NCBI RefSeq assembly: GCF_934424005.1
Contig: NZ_CAKRXI010000006.1
Coordinates: 1-64,000, forward strand
Direction: 5' to 3'
From: an uncultured Blautia sp.
GTDB lineage: Bacteria > Bacillota > Clostridia > Lachnospirales > Lachnospiraceae
Length of the DNA stretch: 64,000 nucleotides
This document shows positions 45,519-54,424 of the stretch, piece by piece; position 1 is the first letter of the stretch; every line of letters starts with the position of its first letter. The translations under genes were made by a program, and so were the position numbers. The notes below the pieces were generated by a model. The model saw only the letters and a list, made by a program, of their open reading frames with translations. It was not told the DNA's origin and made no database searches.

Positions 45519-47063
45519 ATGAATATGAAAAAAGAACGCGGGAAAATAGATTGGATGATAACCCTGGTGCCTTTGGCAATCGTAATTACATTATGTGTTC
45601 TTTTCTTTTTTGCACCGGAGCAATCTAATACAGTGTTGAGTCAGATCCGTTTCTTCTTCGGTGATACTTTTGGTACTTATTATCTGGTAATTGGATTAGG
45701 AATTTTTATTCTTTCTCTGTATATTGCTGCTTCCAAGTATGGTAACATCGTCCTTGGTGAACAGGATGAAAAGCCTAAATATTCCTTCTTTGCATGGGGG
45801 GCAATGATGTTCACCTGTGGTCTTGCAGCAGACATTCTGTTCTATTCGTTTTCGGAATGGGTTCTGTATGCAACTGATCCGCATCTGGTAGAGATGGGGA
45901 GCATTCAGGATTGGGCAGGCGTATATCCATTATTCCATTGGAGTTTTATTCCGTGGGGGTTTTATCTGCTACTGGCTGTTGCCTTTGGCTTTATGCTTCA
46001 TGTAAGAAAAAGAAACCGTCAGAAGTATTCAGAGGCTTGCCGTCCGATTCTTGGAAAATACACTGATGGATGGGCTGGCCGTATTATTGATTTGTTAGCT
46101 GTGTTTGCACTCCTTGCTGGTACTGCTACCACATTTAGCGTTGCGACGCCACTGATGGCAACCATTATTAGTGAATTGTTCCATGTTGCTGTAAGTCGTA
46201 CTGTGATCAACATTATTATTCTTTTGATTACCTGTGCTGTATATACATATTCTTTGCTGCATGGTTTTAAGGGAATCAGCAAGCTGGCCAATATCTGTAT
46301 TTATATGTTCTTTGGTCTGATTGCTTTTGTGCTGCTGTTTGGTGGAGAAACACGGTACATTATTGAAACTGGTTTTTCTTCCCTTGGTCGAATGATACAG
46401 AACTTTGTTGACCTGTCCACGTTTACTGATCCGCTCCGTACATCTAATTTTCCGCAGAACTGGACGATTTACTATTGGGCTTACTGGATGGTTTGGTGTG
46501 TGGCTGCTCCATTTTTTATTGGTAGTATTTCTCGTGGCAGAACGGTGCGTCAGACAATCCTTGGTGGCTATGTATTTGGTGTTGGTTCTACGTTGACGAG
46601 TTTTATCGTGTTTGGAAACTATTCTATGGGAATGCAGGTAACAGGAAAAACAGACTTTATTGCACAGTATCTGGAAAGTGGTGATCTGTATGGAATGATC
46701 ATATCTATTATTAAAACAATGCCGTGCGCACCTGTTATCATGGTGGTTGTACTGTTGACGATGATTGCTTTCTATGCGACTTCCTTTGATTCGATTGCAT
46801 TGACAGCATCTTGCTATAGCTATCATATACTGGAGGATGGTGAGCAACCGAATAAGGGTATTCAGTTGATGTGGTGTATTTTGTTGATTCTACTTCCGAT
46901 TGCGTTGCTGTTTGCAGAAAGCTCTATGAACAATCTTCAGTCAGTGAGTATTGTTGCGGCATTCCCGATTGGCACTGTAATTGTGATGATTGCTGTCAGC
47001 TTTATGAAAGATGCTAAAAAATACATGGAAAATTTGGAAAAGTCAGCAAAGGAAAAAAAGTGA
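45519..47063 (+). CDS. BCCT-family choline/betaine transporter
   Basis: A 514-residue, 12-helix transporter. Conserved BCCT blocks are visible: FTCGLAADILFYSFSEW, the helix-8 segment WTIYYWAYWMVWCVAAPFFIGSISRGRTVRQ (in part, with its Trp-rich substrate box) and FDSIALTASCYSYH. It probably imports choline for the Lic enzymes, filling the role of LicB (a different family) in Haemophilus and Streptococcus. The start directly follows the licC stop with GGAGGAAAAG upstream. The substrate is inferred from its neighbours; carnitine or betaine are alternatives. Confidence 0.92.
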   Translation: MNMKKERGKIDWMITLVPLAIVITLCVLFFFAPEQSNTVLSQIRFFFGDTFGTYYLVIGLGIFILSLYIAASKYGNIVLGEQDEKPKYSFFAWGAMMFTCGLAADILFYSFSEWVLYATDPHLVEMGSIQDWAGVYPLFHWSFIPWGFYLLLAVAFGFMLHVRKRNRQKYSEACRPILGKYTDGWAGRIIDLLAVFALLAGTATTFSVATPLMATIISELFHVAVSRTVINIIILLITCAVYTYSLLHGFKGISKLANICIYMFFGLIAFVLLFGGETRYIIETGFSSLGRMIQNFVDLSTFTDPLRTSNFPQNWTIYYWAYWMVWCVAAPFFIGSISRGRTVRQTILGGYVFGVGSTLTSFIVFGNYSMGMQVTGKTDFIAQYLESGDLYGMIISIIKTMPCAPVIMVVVLLTMIAFYATSFDSIALTASCYSYHILEDGEQPNKGIQLMWCILLILLPIALLFAESSMNNLQSVSIVAAFPIGTVIVMIAVSFMKDAKKYMENLEKSAKEKK

Positions 47064-47209
47064 GAATTAACTGGAGAATATGTGAGTCAGCAGTATAATT
47101 AGAAAAAAGATCGTGTGAGAAATTGCACGATAACTACTCGGAAAATACACACTGCTACGAGGCGAGTTGAAGGCAACACAGTTTATGTTTGTTCCACCAA
47201 CAGCTATCG

Positions 47210-47524
47210 ATGGAACGCAAAAGGCAACATCAGGCAACAAATGAAACATATATAGAGATTATCCGAGGGAAAAGTGAATTTTTTGATTATAAACGCAATG
47301 ATGGTAGTTTGGAAGCACAGAAAGATAGTGTGGATCAAGAGGTTGAGTTGGATGCAAATGGATATGGCCTGAGTTTGTTGATGCTGTATCACATAAGGAA
47401 TACAGATTTTACGTTTGAGTATAGTATGCCAGAAGAAGCATATAAATTGGCTGATGTACGTTCAAAAACGTACTATAAAACAAAAACAGAATTCAGAAAA
47501 TACATAGCAGAGCTAAGAAACTGA
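47210..47524 (+). CDS. Hypothetical protein or gene remnant
   Basis: About 104 codons, with segments such as GYGLSLLMLYHIRNTDFTFE and KTKTEFRKYIAEL that look like real protein, but no recognised family. ATG at 47210 lacks a clear ribosome site. Just upstream, another frame reads RRVEGNTVYVCSTNSYRWNA before a stop, so this may be the tail of a larger degraded gene. It lies between the choline module and the HEPN cassette. Confidence 0.35.
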   Translation: MERKRQHQATNETYIEIIRGKSEFFDYKRNDGSLEAQKDSVDQEVELDANGYGLSLLMLYHIRNTDFTFEYSMPEEAYKLADVRSKTYYKTKTEFRKYIAELRN

Positions 47525-47597
47525 GGGACTTCAGTAAGCAATAGGTTAAAATATTCAAGAGCATTCATCATGATTCTTAGAACAGGGGAAGATTTTT

Positions 47598-48575
47598 ATG
47601 AAGTTATATCATAAGATTTTTAAAAATCATTTAGATTTATCAACATATCTTGATAATCCTGATCCGCTTATAGAGTATACTGAGGAACTATTGAAGCGTT
47701 TGGTTCATGCTCAAAGTATGGATGAACTTCATGAGGCAAAAATATCTATTTTAAAAGATTTTTGTGAGATCTATAATTATGATATAATTAATGCTGAATT
47801 TCCGGAACCTGTAGGATATTTTGGTGATAAAAAAGAGAAAAAGAAATTTATAGAAAAGAAAGTTTTATTGCAGGATATGGTCCTATATTTGGGGAGTGTA
47901 TATAAAAAATATCATACGCTGATTTATGAGGAAAAAGGAAGGCTTCCTGAGATTCAATTAAAAAGTTTGGCAATAGACTATAATGAAATTTATCAAAAAG
48001 CAGAGGAAGACTATATAAGTGCTATTATTGATAGAAAGTCTCATGCAATAACAGCCAGCTTTGTACTACCTTCTTTGATTGAGAGAGGATTGGCGATGAA
48101 TCTGCAAAATAGAATGTTATACAAAAGCATATGTAGACTGTTAGATAAAAATAATTTAAAAAGAGCTCTTGATGACGATGAGGAAAAATATCTTGAAGGT
48201 TTTCGTAATAATACATATGGGGTTCGGCTTAATGCAAAGGAAGAACATGTAATGGGGAAAATGTACGCCCTTTTCGTAAGGGAGGAGGTATTAGCTGAAT
48301 CTCTGGAAAATAGGATGGTTTTGACTGGTGTAGGATATGTGAAGAGAGGAAGGATAACCAGAACGCTGGGAACATTGCTTAAGACTGATTTTGCGAAAAA
48401 AGAAATTTTACCTGAGTATATGGAAATAATGAGAGATATTTTTGGAAAACTTAATATCAGAAATTGTATTATGCATGGACTTGGAGAAAATTTTGATTAT
48501 TTAAATATTGGCTTTGTGGCTATTATGTTTCAGTTGTTATGGGATGTTGTTATGTGTGAAATATTTAAAGATTGA
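47598..48575 (+). CDS. HEPN-type protein (DUF4209-like), putative RNase effector
   Basis: A 325-residue, mostly helical, charged protein. Its C-terminus reads IFGKLNIRNCIMHGLGENFD: R288-N-x3-H293 is the RNxxxH motif of HEPN ribonucleases, and the setting (...LNIRNCIMHGL) resembles DUF4209 abortive-infection-type proteins. There is no signal peptide or membrane helix. It starts with AGGGGAAG upstream and is the first of three genes in the same direction, with SH3-like and SLATT-like membrane proteins behind it. An RNA-degrading effector role is inferred from motif and context; the overall fold is not recognised with certainty. Confidence 0.7.
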   Translation: MKLYHKIFKNHLDLSTYLDNPDPLIEYTEELLKRLVHAQSMDELHEAKISILKDFCEIYNYDIINAEFPEPVGYFGDKKEKKKFIEKKVLLQDMVLYLGSVYKKYHTLIYEEKGRLPEIQLKSLAIDYNEIYQKAEEDYISAIIDRKSHAITASFVLPSLIERGLAMNLQNRMLYKSICRLLDKNNLKRALDDDEEKYLEGFRNNTYGVRLNAKEEHVMGKMYALFVREEVLAESLENRMVLTGVGYVKRGRITRTLGTLLKTDFAKKEILPEYMEIMRDIFGKLNIRNCIMHGLGENFDYLNIGFVAIMFQLLWDVVMCEIFKD

Positions 48576-48592
48576 GGATATCTATAAATATA

Positions 48593-48621
48593 TTTACTGG
48601 TGTTCAGAGAACACCAGTAAA
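48593..48621. repeat. 12-bp perfect inverted repeat between the HEPN gene and its neighbour
   Basis: TTTACTGGTGTT - CAGAG - AACACCAGTAAA. It is followed by an A-run rather than a T-run on the plus strand, so it is not an ordinary terminator for the HEPN gene. It may be an operator or an mRNA processing/stability element. Confidence 0.5.
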
Positions 48622-48741
48622 AAAATAAGACAATACTTTAATACGGTGAATCACAAAAAGAAAAGTAATTTAAAAGAACGAATGAAAATAGTAGAATACA
48701 AAGCTGGTTATGTTACAATAAAATAAAAGGAGAGAAGGGGA

Positions 48742-49764
48742 ATGAGCGTTTTGAAAAACTTAATATATGCAGATAACATTTCACATATTACGAATATGTT
48801 ATCTCAGATTGAAACTGCGCACAATATGACATTGGCGCATAAACTTATGGAAATAGAAAACAATCCGGCAATCAGTGCAATCCAGGAAGCCATGGGTAGA
48901 TATGAAGATATTCTAAAACCATTGCATATGCAGGAGGTGAGTGCTGTAGAACGTGCTATGAGGGATATTAGACCGTCGGCAGAATATATGAACGATATTA
49001 TGCATCAGGTGAAAGCATCAACGTCAATTTCTCCGAGGATATCAGAGATGTTGCGAAGTGTAAGGATTTCTTCAGTTTCTGAAGTATATGAACGATATTC
49101 TTCAATTATGGATCCAATACAGGAATCTTTAAAAGGGATTGATATGGAATTGTTAGGGAGTGTTGCGGATCGGGTTTTGACCATGTCGGAAGATTTGAAT
49201 CTGGATACAGCTGCGGAGAAAATTACTGCAGAATACTCACGGGTATCTGTGCAGGAGCAGGAAAAAGAGAGAAAGCCAGAAGAAACAGAGATGAATTCTG
49301 AAAGGCAGACTGAAAATACAGCTGAGCTAATGAGTCCGGAGCGAAAAAATATTGATGTAAAAGAAGTAAGGGCATGGTTAGATACAATTATTGGAATATT
49401 GACATTTATTATTACGTTGAGTGCTTCTCAACCTTCAGTATCAAATACTTTTAATCAGACGCTGCAGGTAAACAACTATTATGTTGTTAATATGGGATAT
49501 GATGTTTCTGAGTTGAATATGGACAATTTTCGAATTGTGAACTGTGATATTGCGGTGCGATTAAAGCACAATTGTCATTCAGAGATTGTCGAGCGGTTAG
49601 AAGAAGGACAAATTATTAGAATTATAGGAAAATATAAAAAGTGGCGGCAGATTGTTTGGAAAAATGAGGAGGATGAGCTTTGTATGGGGTGGATTCAGAA
49701 TTATAATCTGACAAAATTTAAATTTACGAGGAGTGCCAGAGATATTAAAAAGATAAAAGTTTAA
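48742..49764 (+). CDS. Single-pass membrane protein with C-terminal SH3-like domain
   Basis: 340 residues of no recognised family. Residues 1-170 are predicted helical and amphipathic. A charged linker (around 171-205, EQEKERKPEETEMNSE) leads to one membrane helix at about 210-230 (AWLDTIIGILTFIITLSA). A small beta domain at about 260-325 (VRLKHNCHSEIVERLEEGQI...GKYKKWRQIVW...CMGWIQNYNL) has the pattern of a bacterial SH3 domain. Ribosome site AGGAGAG is upstream. Lying between a HEPN protein and a SLATT-like protein, it could be a sensor that links envelope disturbance to the effector (inference). Confidence 0.75.
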   Translation: MSVLKNLIYADNISHITNMLSQIETAHNMTLAHKLMEIENNPAISAIQEAMGRYEDILKPLHMQEVSAVERAMRDIRPSAEYMNDIMHQVKASTSISPRISEMLRSVRISSVSEVYERYSSIMDPIQESLKGIDMELLGSVADRVLTMSEDLNLDTAAEKITAEYSRVSVQEQEKERKPEETEMNSERQTENTAELMSPERKNIDVKEVRAWLDTIIGILTFIITLSASQPSVSNTFNQTLQVNNYYVVNMGYDVSELNMDNFRIVNCDIAVRLKHNCHSEIVERLEEGQIIRIIGKYKKWRQIVWKNEEDELCMGWIQNYNLTKFKFTRSARDIKKIKV

Positions 49765-49841
49765 GATAAGATAGAAGAGTTTGTTGGGCTGTATAAGACT
49801 TATTTGATTTGAGAATGAGATGATGAGGAGAAGGGAAGGGT

Positions 49842-50492
49842 ATGGTATTTCACAGAAAAAAAGAGAAAAATCCAATGAAAGAGATTTACCAGAAATGGGA
49901 GGAGGACTGGTTATCTGCTGAAACAGATAAAGAAAAAGCGAAGAAAGAAGCATTCTTTCTTTTGTTTGAATATGATTATAAATATAGTTGTAGGATGGCA
50001 AAGGAGAATGAACGGAAGAATTTTGGACTGAAATTTTTATGTGTTCTTCCTTTTTTGATCGTAACGGTTTTATATTTGGCAGGTGTGATTGCTTATAATT
50101 GGAATGTTTGGATTCAAGTTCACAGAGATCTCGGAAAATTTTTCCAAGATAACAATTGGAATTTTTCTATATATGGAACAGTATTTTATGTAGTGGCAGT
50201 TTTGTTGACACATATAGCTTCTAAATGGATTGATGTAAAGCAGTATCAGAAAACCTGGTGCAGGCATTCAGAACACAAATATGCAGTAGAAATGGAATTA
50301 TTTAAATACATATATCGTATGGATGATTACCATCATAGTGACAGAAAACAGAAGTTTATACGAAATATTATGAAAATATGGGATGAAAATCAGAAAAGAT
50401 TTATTGAAAATATGAAAAATGAAAAAGACATGGGAATGGGGGAGCTATTGAAACATATAAAAGGGGAAGAAGTTAAGGGGAAAATCTCTTGA
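49842..50492 (+). CDS. SLATT/DUF4231-like two-transmembrane protein
   Basis: A 216-residue protein with two adjacent membrane helices (64-86 and 110-130), then a soluble helical tail. The tail KWIDVKQYQKTWCRHSEHKY...ELFKYI...KIWDENQKRFIENM matches the pattern of SLATT/DUF4231 domains, which are predicted pore-forming effectors associated with nucleotide-signal and other defence systems. The start at 49842 has AGAAGGGAAGGG upstream; ATG 49875 is a possible alternative. It ends the three-gene cassette; the fkp promoter begins at its stop codon. Confidence 0.75.
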   Translation: MVFHRKKEKNPMKEIYQKWEEDWLSAETDKEKAKKEAFFLLFEYDYKYSCRMAKENERKNFGLKFLCVLPFLIVTVLYLAGVIAYNWNVWIQVHRDLGKFFQDNNWNFSIYGTVFYVVAVLLTHIASKWIDVKQYQKTWCRHSEHKYAVEMELFKYIYRMDDYHHSDRKQKFIRNIMKIWDENQKRFIENMKNEKDMGMGELLKHIKGEEVKGKIS

Positions 50493-50517
50493 CTTCTGTT
50501 CTTTTATTTAATACTAT
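50489..50517 (+). promoter_or_regulatory. Promoter of fkp
   Basis: TTGACT (50489-50494), 17-base spacer, TACTAT (50512-50517), about 85 bases before the fkp start. The -35 overlaps the stop of the SLATT-like gene. Confidence 0.55.
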
Positions 50518-50602
50518 TTGAATAGTTTATACTTATGAACAAAAATTTTGTATTTTATACAGCATAATTTGGATTATGTGTGATGGATATGGAAGGAGAA
50601 CT

Positions 50603-53548
50603 ATGAGCAATTTATATTCATTATTTCTGTCTCAGGCTTATCAGGATTGTTGGGATGACTATAATCGATCATTAAAACTTCGAAATTTTCCAAAGTGGGA
50701 TTATGTGATTTTGACAGCGTCTAATGAGCAGCAGGCAGAGGAATTTCGTAAACAGATAGAGGAAAGAAAGAAGTTTCTTCCGACAGGGACGAAATTTGCA
50801 GCCATCCCGGATCGTGGAGGAAAGCGTGTTGGTTCTGGTGGAGCTACACTGGAAGTATTGAAATATCTTCATGAAAAAGAAGGAATTTTTGAGGGACTTC
50901 GTGTACTGGTTATCCATTCTGGAGGTGACAGTAAACGTGTACCGCAGTATTCCGCTTTAGGTAAACTTTTTTCACCGGTACCTCATGAATTACCGAATGG
51001 ACGTAATTCTACATTGTTTGATGAATTCATGATCAGTATGAGCTCTGTTCCGTCACGTATTCGTGAGGGAATGGTTTTGTTGTCGGGAGATGTGCTTCTG
51101 CTGTTCAATCCGTTGCAGATTGATTATAACAATGTTGGAGCTGCTGCGATATCTTTTAAAGAACACGTAGAGACCGGAAAGAATCATGGGGTCTATTTAA
51201 ATGGTGCAGATGGAAATGTAAAATGTTGTCTTCAGAAGAAATCTGTGGAAGTTCTTCGTGAAGTCGGAGCAGTCAATGAGTCAGACTGTGTAGATATTGA
51301 TACAGGTGCACTTATTTTCAGTACAGATATGATGAATTCATTATATTCCCTGATTGCGATAGAGGAAGACTATGACAGACATGTGAATGAAAAGACTCGT
51401 TTGTCTCTTTATGCGGATTTTCTGTATCCTCTGGCAGAGGATTCTACTTTGGAAGCTTTTTATCAGGAAAAGCCGGAAGGGGAATTTTGTGAAGAACTGA
51501 CAGAAGCAAGGAAACGTGTTTGGGATGTATTGCGTCCTTATCGAATGAAACTTCTGCGTCTTGCTCCGGCAAAGTTTATTCATTTTGGAACGACCAGGGA
51601 GATTCTGGAACTGATGAGTGGTGGTGTCGATCAATATCAGGACCTGGGATGGGGGCGTCTGGTAGGAAGCAGTATTCGTAATCATAATGCAGCTGGTTAT
51701 AACAGTGTATTAAGTACAAAAGCTTCTGTCGGAGAAGACTGTTATCTGGAGGTTTCTTATGTGCACGGAAATTCGAAAGTTGGATCACATTGTGTGCTTT
51801 CCTATATAGATATTCAGGACCGTATAATTCCGGATAATGTTGTACTGCATGGATTGAAACAGAGGGATGGTAAATTTATTGTACGTATCTTTGGAGTAAA
51901 TGATAATCCGAAGGAGAACCAGCTGTTCGGCAGAAATCTGGATGAACTGGAAAAGAAATTTGACATAAAATTGTGGGATGATCAGACAACTCATACTTTA
52001 TGGTCAGCAAACCTGTATGCAGAAGCGGATACGATTCAGGATGCAGTAGATGCGTCTCTGGAATTGTATGCATTTGTGACAGAGGAAAAAGTGTTTGACA
52101 GGAATTTATGGAATGCCGTTTCACATAAATCTCTTTGCGCTGGATTTAATGATGCAGATCCGGATGCGATCATTGCCTGGAACCGCCGTATGGCAGATCT
52201 GGTGGCAATGGATGAGGTTACGAAGGCGATTCATAATCAGACACCGGTCGGAGAATTGAGAAAAATGCATTCTTTAACTAAGATTCAAAAAGAATGGCTG
52301 CGAAAACGACTGAAGAAGGCTGATTTTAGTGAGAAAATGCGCTTGCATTATTACCTTGGTGTGCTTCTGGATGATGAAAATGAAGTGCAGGAGTGTTTCC
52401 GGACGATTCAGTCAGAAGTACTGAAATCTACGATAAGGCACTTATCTTACAACGAGAATGCGAGAATTGTTACAGATCATCATACTGTTAAGCTGCCTCT
52501 TCGTGTCAACTGGGGCGGAGGTTGGAGTGATACTCCTCCGTATTGTAATGAAAATGGCGGTACGGTATTGAATATGGCAATTCTTTTGAATGGAGAGAAG
52601 CCGGTAGAAGTAACGCTGGAAAAGATTGATGAACTGAAGATTGTTTTTGACAGCAGGGATATGGATGTTCATGGCGAGTTTGATACGATTGAGCCTTTAC
52701 AGGAAACAGGAGATCCGTTTGATTCGTTTGCACTGCAGAAAGCATGCCTGTTGGCTTGCGGGATCATTCCGAAGGAAGGACATGAGTTATCTGAAATCTT
52801 GAAACGTCTTGGTGGTGGATTTGTGATGCATTCAGAAGTGACGAATGTTCCGAAGGGCTCTGGACTTGGCACCTCATCTATTCTTTCTGCTGCCTGTGTA
52901 AAAGCTGTGTTCGAGTTTATGGGAATTGAGTACACAGAAGAAGATTTGTATTCTCATGTATTGGCAATGGAACAGATTATGTCCACAGGTGGTGGCTGGC
53001 AGGATCAGGTCGGCGGTATCACACCGGGGCTGAAGTATATTACTTCCATGCCGGGAGTGGAACAGCAGATCAAAGTAACACATGTAGAGATTCCGGAAGA
53101 GACAAAGAGTGAACTGGATGAAAGATTTGTACTGATTTACACTGGTCAGAGACGACTTGCAAGAAATCTTCTCAGAGATGTAGTTGGCCGTTATGTGGGA
53201 AATGAACCGGACAGTCTGTTTGCATTGGAAGAGATTCAGAAGACGGCTGCATTGATGCGTTTTGAACTGGAGCGTGGTAATGTGGATGGATTTGCAAAGT
53301 TGCTGGATTATCACTGGGAACTGAGTAAGAAAGTGGATGCCGGAAGCAGTAATACACTGATTGAGCAGATTTTCAGCAGTATTGAAGATCTGATTGATGG
53401 AAAGCTGGTCTGCGGTGCCGGCGGCGGTGGTTTTCTGCAGGTGATTTTGAAGAAAGGTGTTACGAAAAAGGAAGTAGAAGAACACTTGAATAAAGTGTTT
53501 ATGGACAGTCTTGTCGGAGTTGCAGATTGTAAACTTGTGTGGAAATAG
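50603..53548 (+). CDS. fkp: Bifunctional L-fucokinase / L-fucose-1-phosphate guanylyltransferase
   Basis: A 981-residue enzyme converting free L-fucose to GDP-L-fucose by salvage. The N-terminal fucose pyrophosphorylase domain has AIPDRGGKRVGSGGATLEVL (Gly/Arg-rich nucleotide loop) and RVLVIHSGGDSKRVPQYSA. A beta-helical middle domain follows (SVGEDCYLEVSYVHGNSKVG). The C-terminal GHMP kinase domain begins LPLRVNWGGGWSDTPPYCNE and has VPKGSGLGTSSILSAACVKA (around 747) and GAGGGGFLQV. Length and order match Bacteroides FKP. ATG at 50603 has GGAAGGAG upstream. Within a glycan cluster it implies a fucosylated polymer built from host fucose. It may also serve a related 6-deoxy or heptose sugar. 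Confidence 0.9.
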   Translation: MSNLYSLFLSQAYQDCWDDYNRSLKLRNFPKWDYVILTASNEQQAEEFRKQIEERKKFLPTGTKFAAIPDRGGKRVGSGGATLEVLKYLHEKEGIFEGLRVLVIHSGGDSKRVPQYSALGKLFSPVPHELPNGRNSTLFDEFMISMSSVPSRIREGMVLLSGDVLLLFNPLQIDYNNVGAAAISFKEHVETGKNHGVYLNGADGNVKCCLQKKSVEVLREVGAVNESDCVDIDTGALIFSTDMMNSLYSLIAIEEDYDRHVNEKTRLSLYADFLYPLAEDSTLEAFYQEKPEGEFCEELTEARKRVWDVLRPYRMKLLRLAPAKFIHFGTTREILELMSGGVDQYQDLGWGRLVGSSIRNHNAAGYNSVLSTKASVGEDCYLEVSYVHGNSKVGSHCVLSYIDIQDRIIPDNVVLHGLKQRDGKFIVRIFGVNDNPKENQLFGRNLDELEKKFDIKLWDDQTTHTLWSANLYAEADTIQDAVDASLELYAFVTEEKVFDRNLWNAVSHKSLCAGFNDADPDAIIAWNRRMADLVAMDEVTKAIHNQTPVGELRKMHSLTKIQKEWLRKRLKKADFSEKMRLHYYLGVLLDDENEVQECFRTIQSEVLKSTIRHLSYNENARIVTDHHTVKLPLRVNWGGGWSDTPPYCNENGGTVLNMAILLNGEKPVEVTLEKIDELKIVFDSRDMDVHGEFDTIEPLQETGDPFDSFALQKACLLACGIIPKEGHELSEILKRLGGGFVMHSEVTNVPKGSGLGTSSILSAACVKAVFEFMGIEYTEEDLYSHVLAMEQIMSTGGGWQDQVGGITPGLKYITSMPGVEQQIKVTHVEIPEETKSELDERFVLIYTGQRRLARNLLRDVVGRYVGNEPDSLFALEEIQKTAALMRFELERGNVDGFAKLLDYHWELSKKVDAGSSNTLIEQIFSSIEDLIDGKLVCGAGGGGFLQVILKKGVTKKEVEEHLNKVFMDSLVGVADCKLVWK

Positions 53549-53569
53549 TGAAAAAAATTTATATACACG

Positions 53570-53598
53570 CTGACACATAAGAAAAAATATGCTATAAT
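53570..53598 (+). promoter_or_regulatory. Promoter of the wzz/BY-kinase operon
   Basis: CTGACA (53570-53575), 17-base spacer, TATAAT (53593-53598), followed by a 58-base leader to the ATG at 53657. Confidence 0.65.
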
Positions 53599-53656
53599 AT
53601 AACAGAATTTGTCGAATAGGGAAAATCTATTCGAGATCTTTACGAGAGGAGTAAAT

Positions 53657-54421
53657 ATGGAAAGAAGAGAGAAGAACTTTCAGTCCGGAGGTTCTGCGCC
53701 TGTTCAGGAAACAGTGGTATCCGTGAATCGACCGGCAGTACAGCCGCAGGATGATGTGATCAATCTGCAGGAACTGTTTTGGCTAATGGTCGATAAGTGG
53801 AAGGTGATCTTTTTGGCGATGCTCATTGGAGCGGTTTTGATGGGACTTTATCATACGTTTCTGATGCAGCCGGCTTATCAGGCAGATGCATCGATTTTTA
53901 TCACCAGTAATGAATCCGTGATTTCTGTATCAGATCTGCAGATCAGTTCAGAACTGACAGAAGACTATGCGAAGATTATTAAGAGCCGTAATGTCTTAAA
54001 ACAGGTTATTAAGGATCTGGACCTGGATCTGGATTATAAACAGCTATCTAAACTGGTGAATGTCAGTAATCCACAGGATTCGCATATCATTCAGATCAGT
54101 GTGACATGTGGTGATATTGAGTTATGCAGAGATATTGCGAATTCACTGATGAATATTGGTATTGATCGAATCTATCAGGTGATCGGAAGCAGTGAACCGA
54201 CAGTAATTGATTATTCTGAAGCAGAAGCTGTTGAAGAGGTGACACGTGGACTGAGTAAGGATGTTATGATGGGTGCACTTGGAGGTATCGTGCTCGCGTG
54301 TGGCCTGATTCTTGTGAAGTTCCTGACAGATACGACTCTGAAGACAGATGAGGATGTTCGTAAGAATCTGCATATGCCGGTTCTTGCTGTTGTACCGTAT
54401 TATGAAGAGATGAAGGAGTAA
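53657..54421 (+). CDS. Wzz/YveK-like polysaccharide co-polymerase
   Basis: A 254-residue chain-length determinant and activator of the BY-kinase. After a Pro/Gln-rich cytoplasmic start, the Wzz entry motif INLQELFWLMVDKWKVIFLA leads into TM1 (around 49-68). An external coiled region carries the TSNESVISVSDLQISSELTEDYAKI block, then TM2 (around 207-228, GALGGIVLACGLILVKFL) and a short cytoplasmic tail (DTTLKTDEDVRKNLHMPVLAVVP) that contacts the kinase. ATG at 53657 has AGAGGAG upstream. It is split from the kinase (54425) by three bases, as in many Firmicutes. Confidence 0.92.
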   Translation: MERREKNFQSGGSAPVQETVVSVNRPAVQPQDDVINLQELFWLMVDKWKVIFLAMLIGAVLMGLYHTFLMQPAYQADASIFITSNESVISVSDLQISSELTEDYAKIIKSRNVLKQVIKDLDLDLDYKQLSKLVNVSNPQDSHIIQISVTCGDIELCRDIANSLMNIGIDRIYQVIGSSEPTVIDYSEAEAVEEVTRGLSKDVMMGALGGIVLACGLILVKFLTDTTLKTDEDVRKNLHMPVLAVVPYYEEMKE

Positions 54422-54424
54422 GAG

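Noticed and set aside
49842..50492. SLATT-like protein as the RADAR accessory RdrD
   Set aside because: It lies 21 kb from rdrAB in a different operon with HEPN and SH3-like partners, so it is more likely part of its own cassette.
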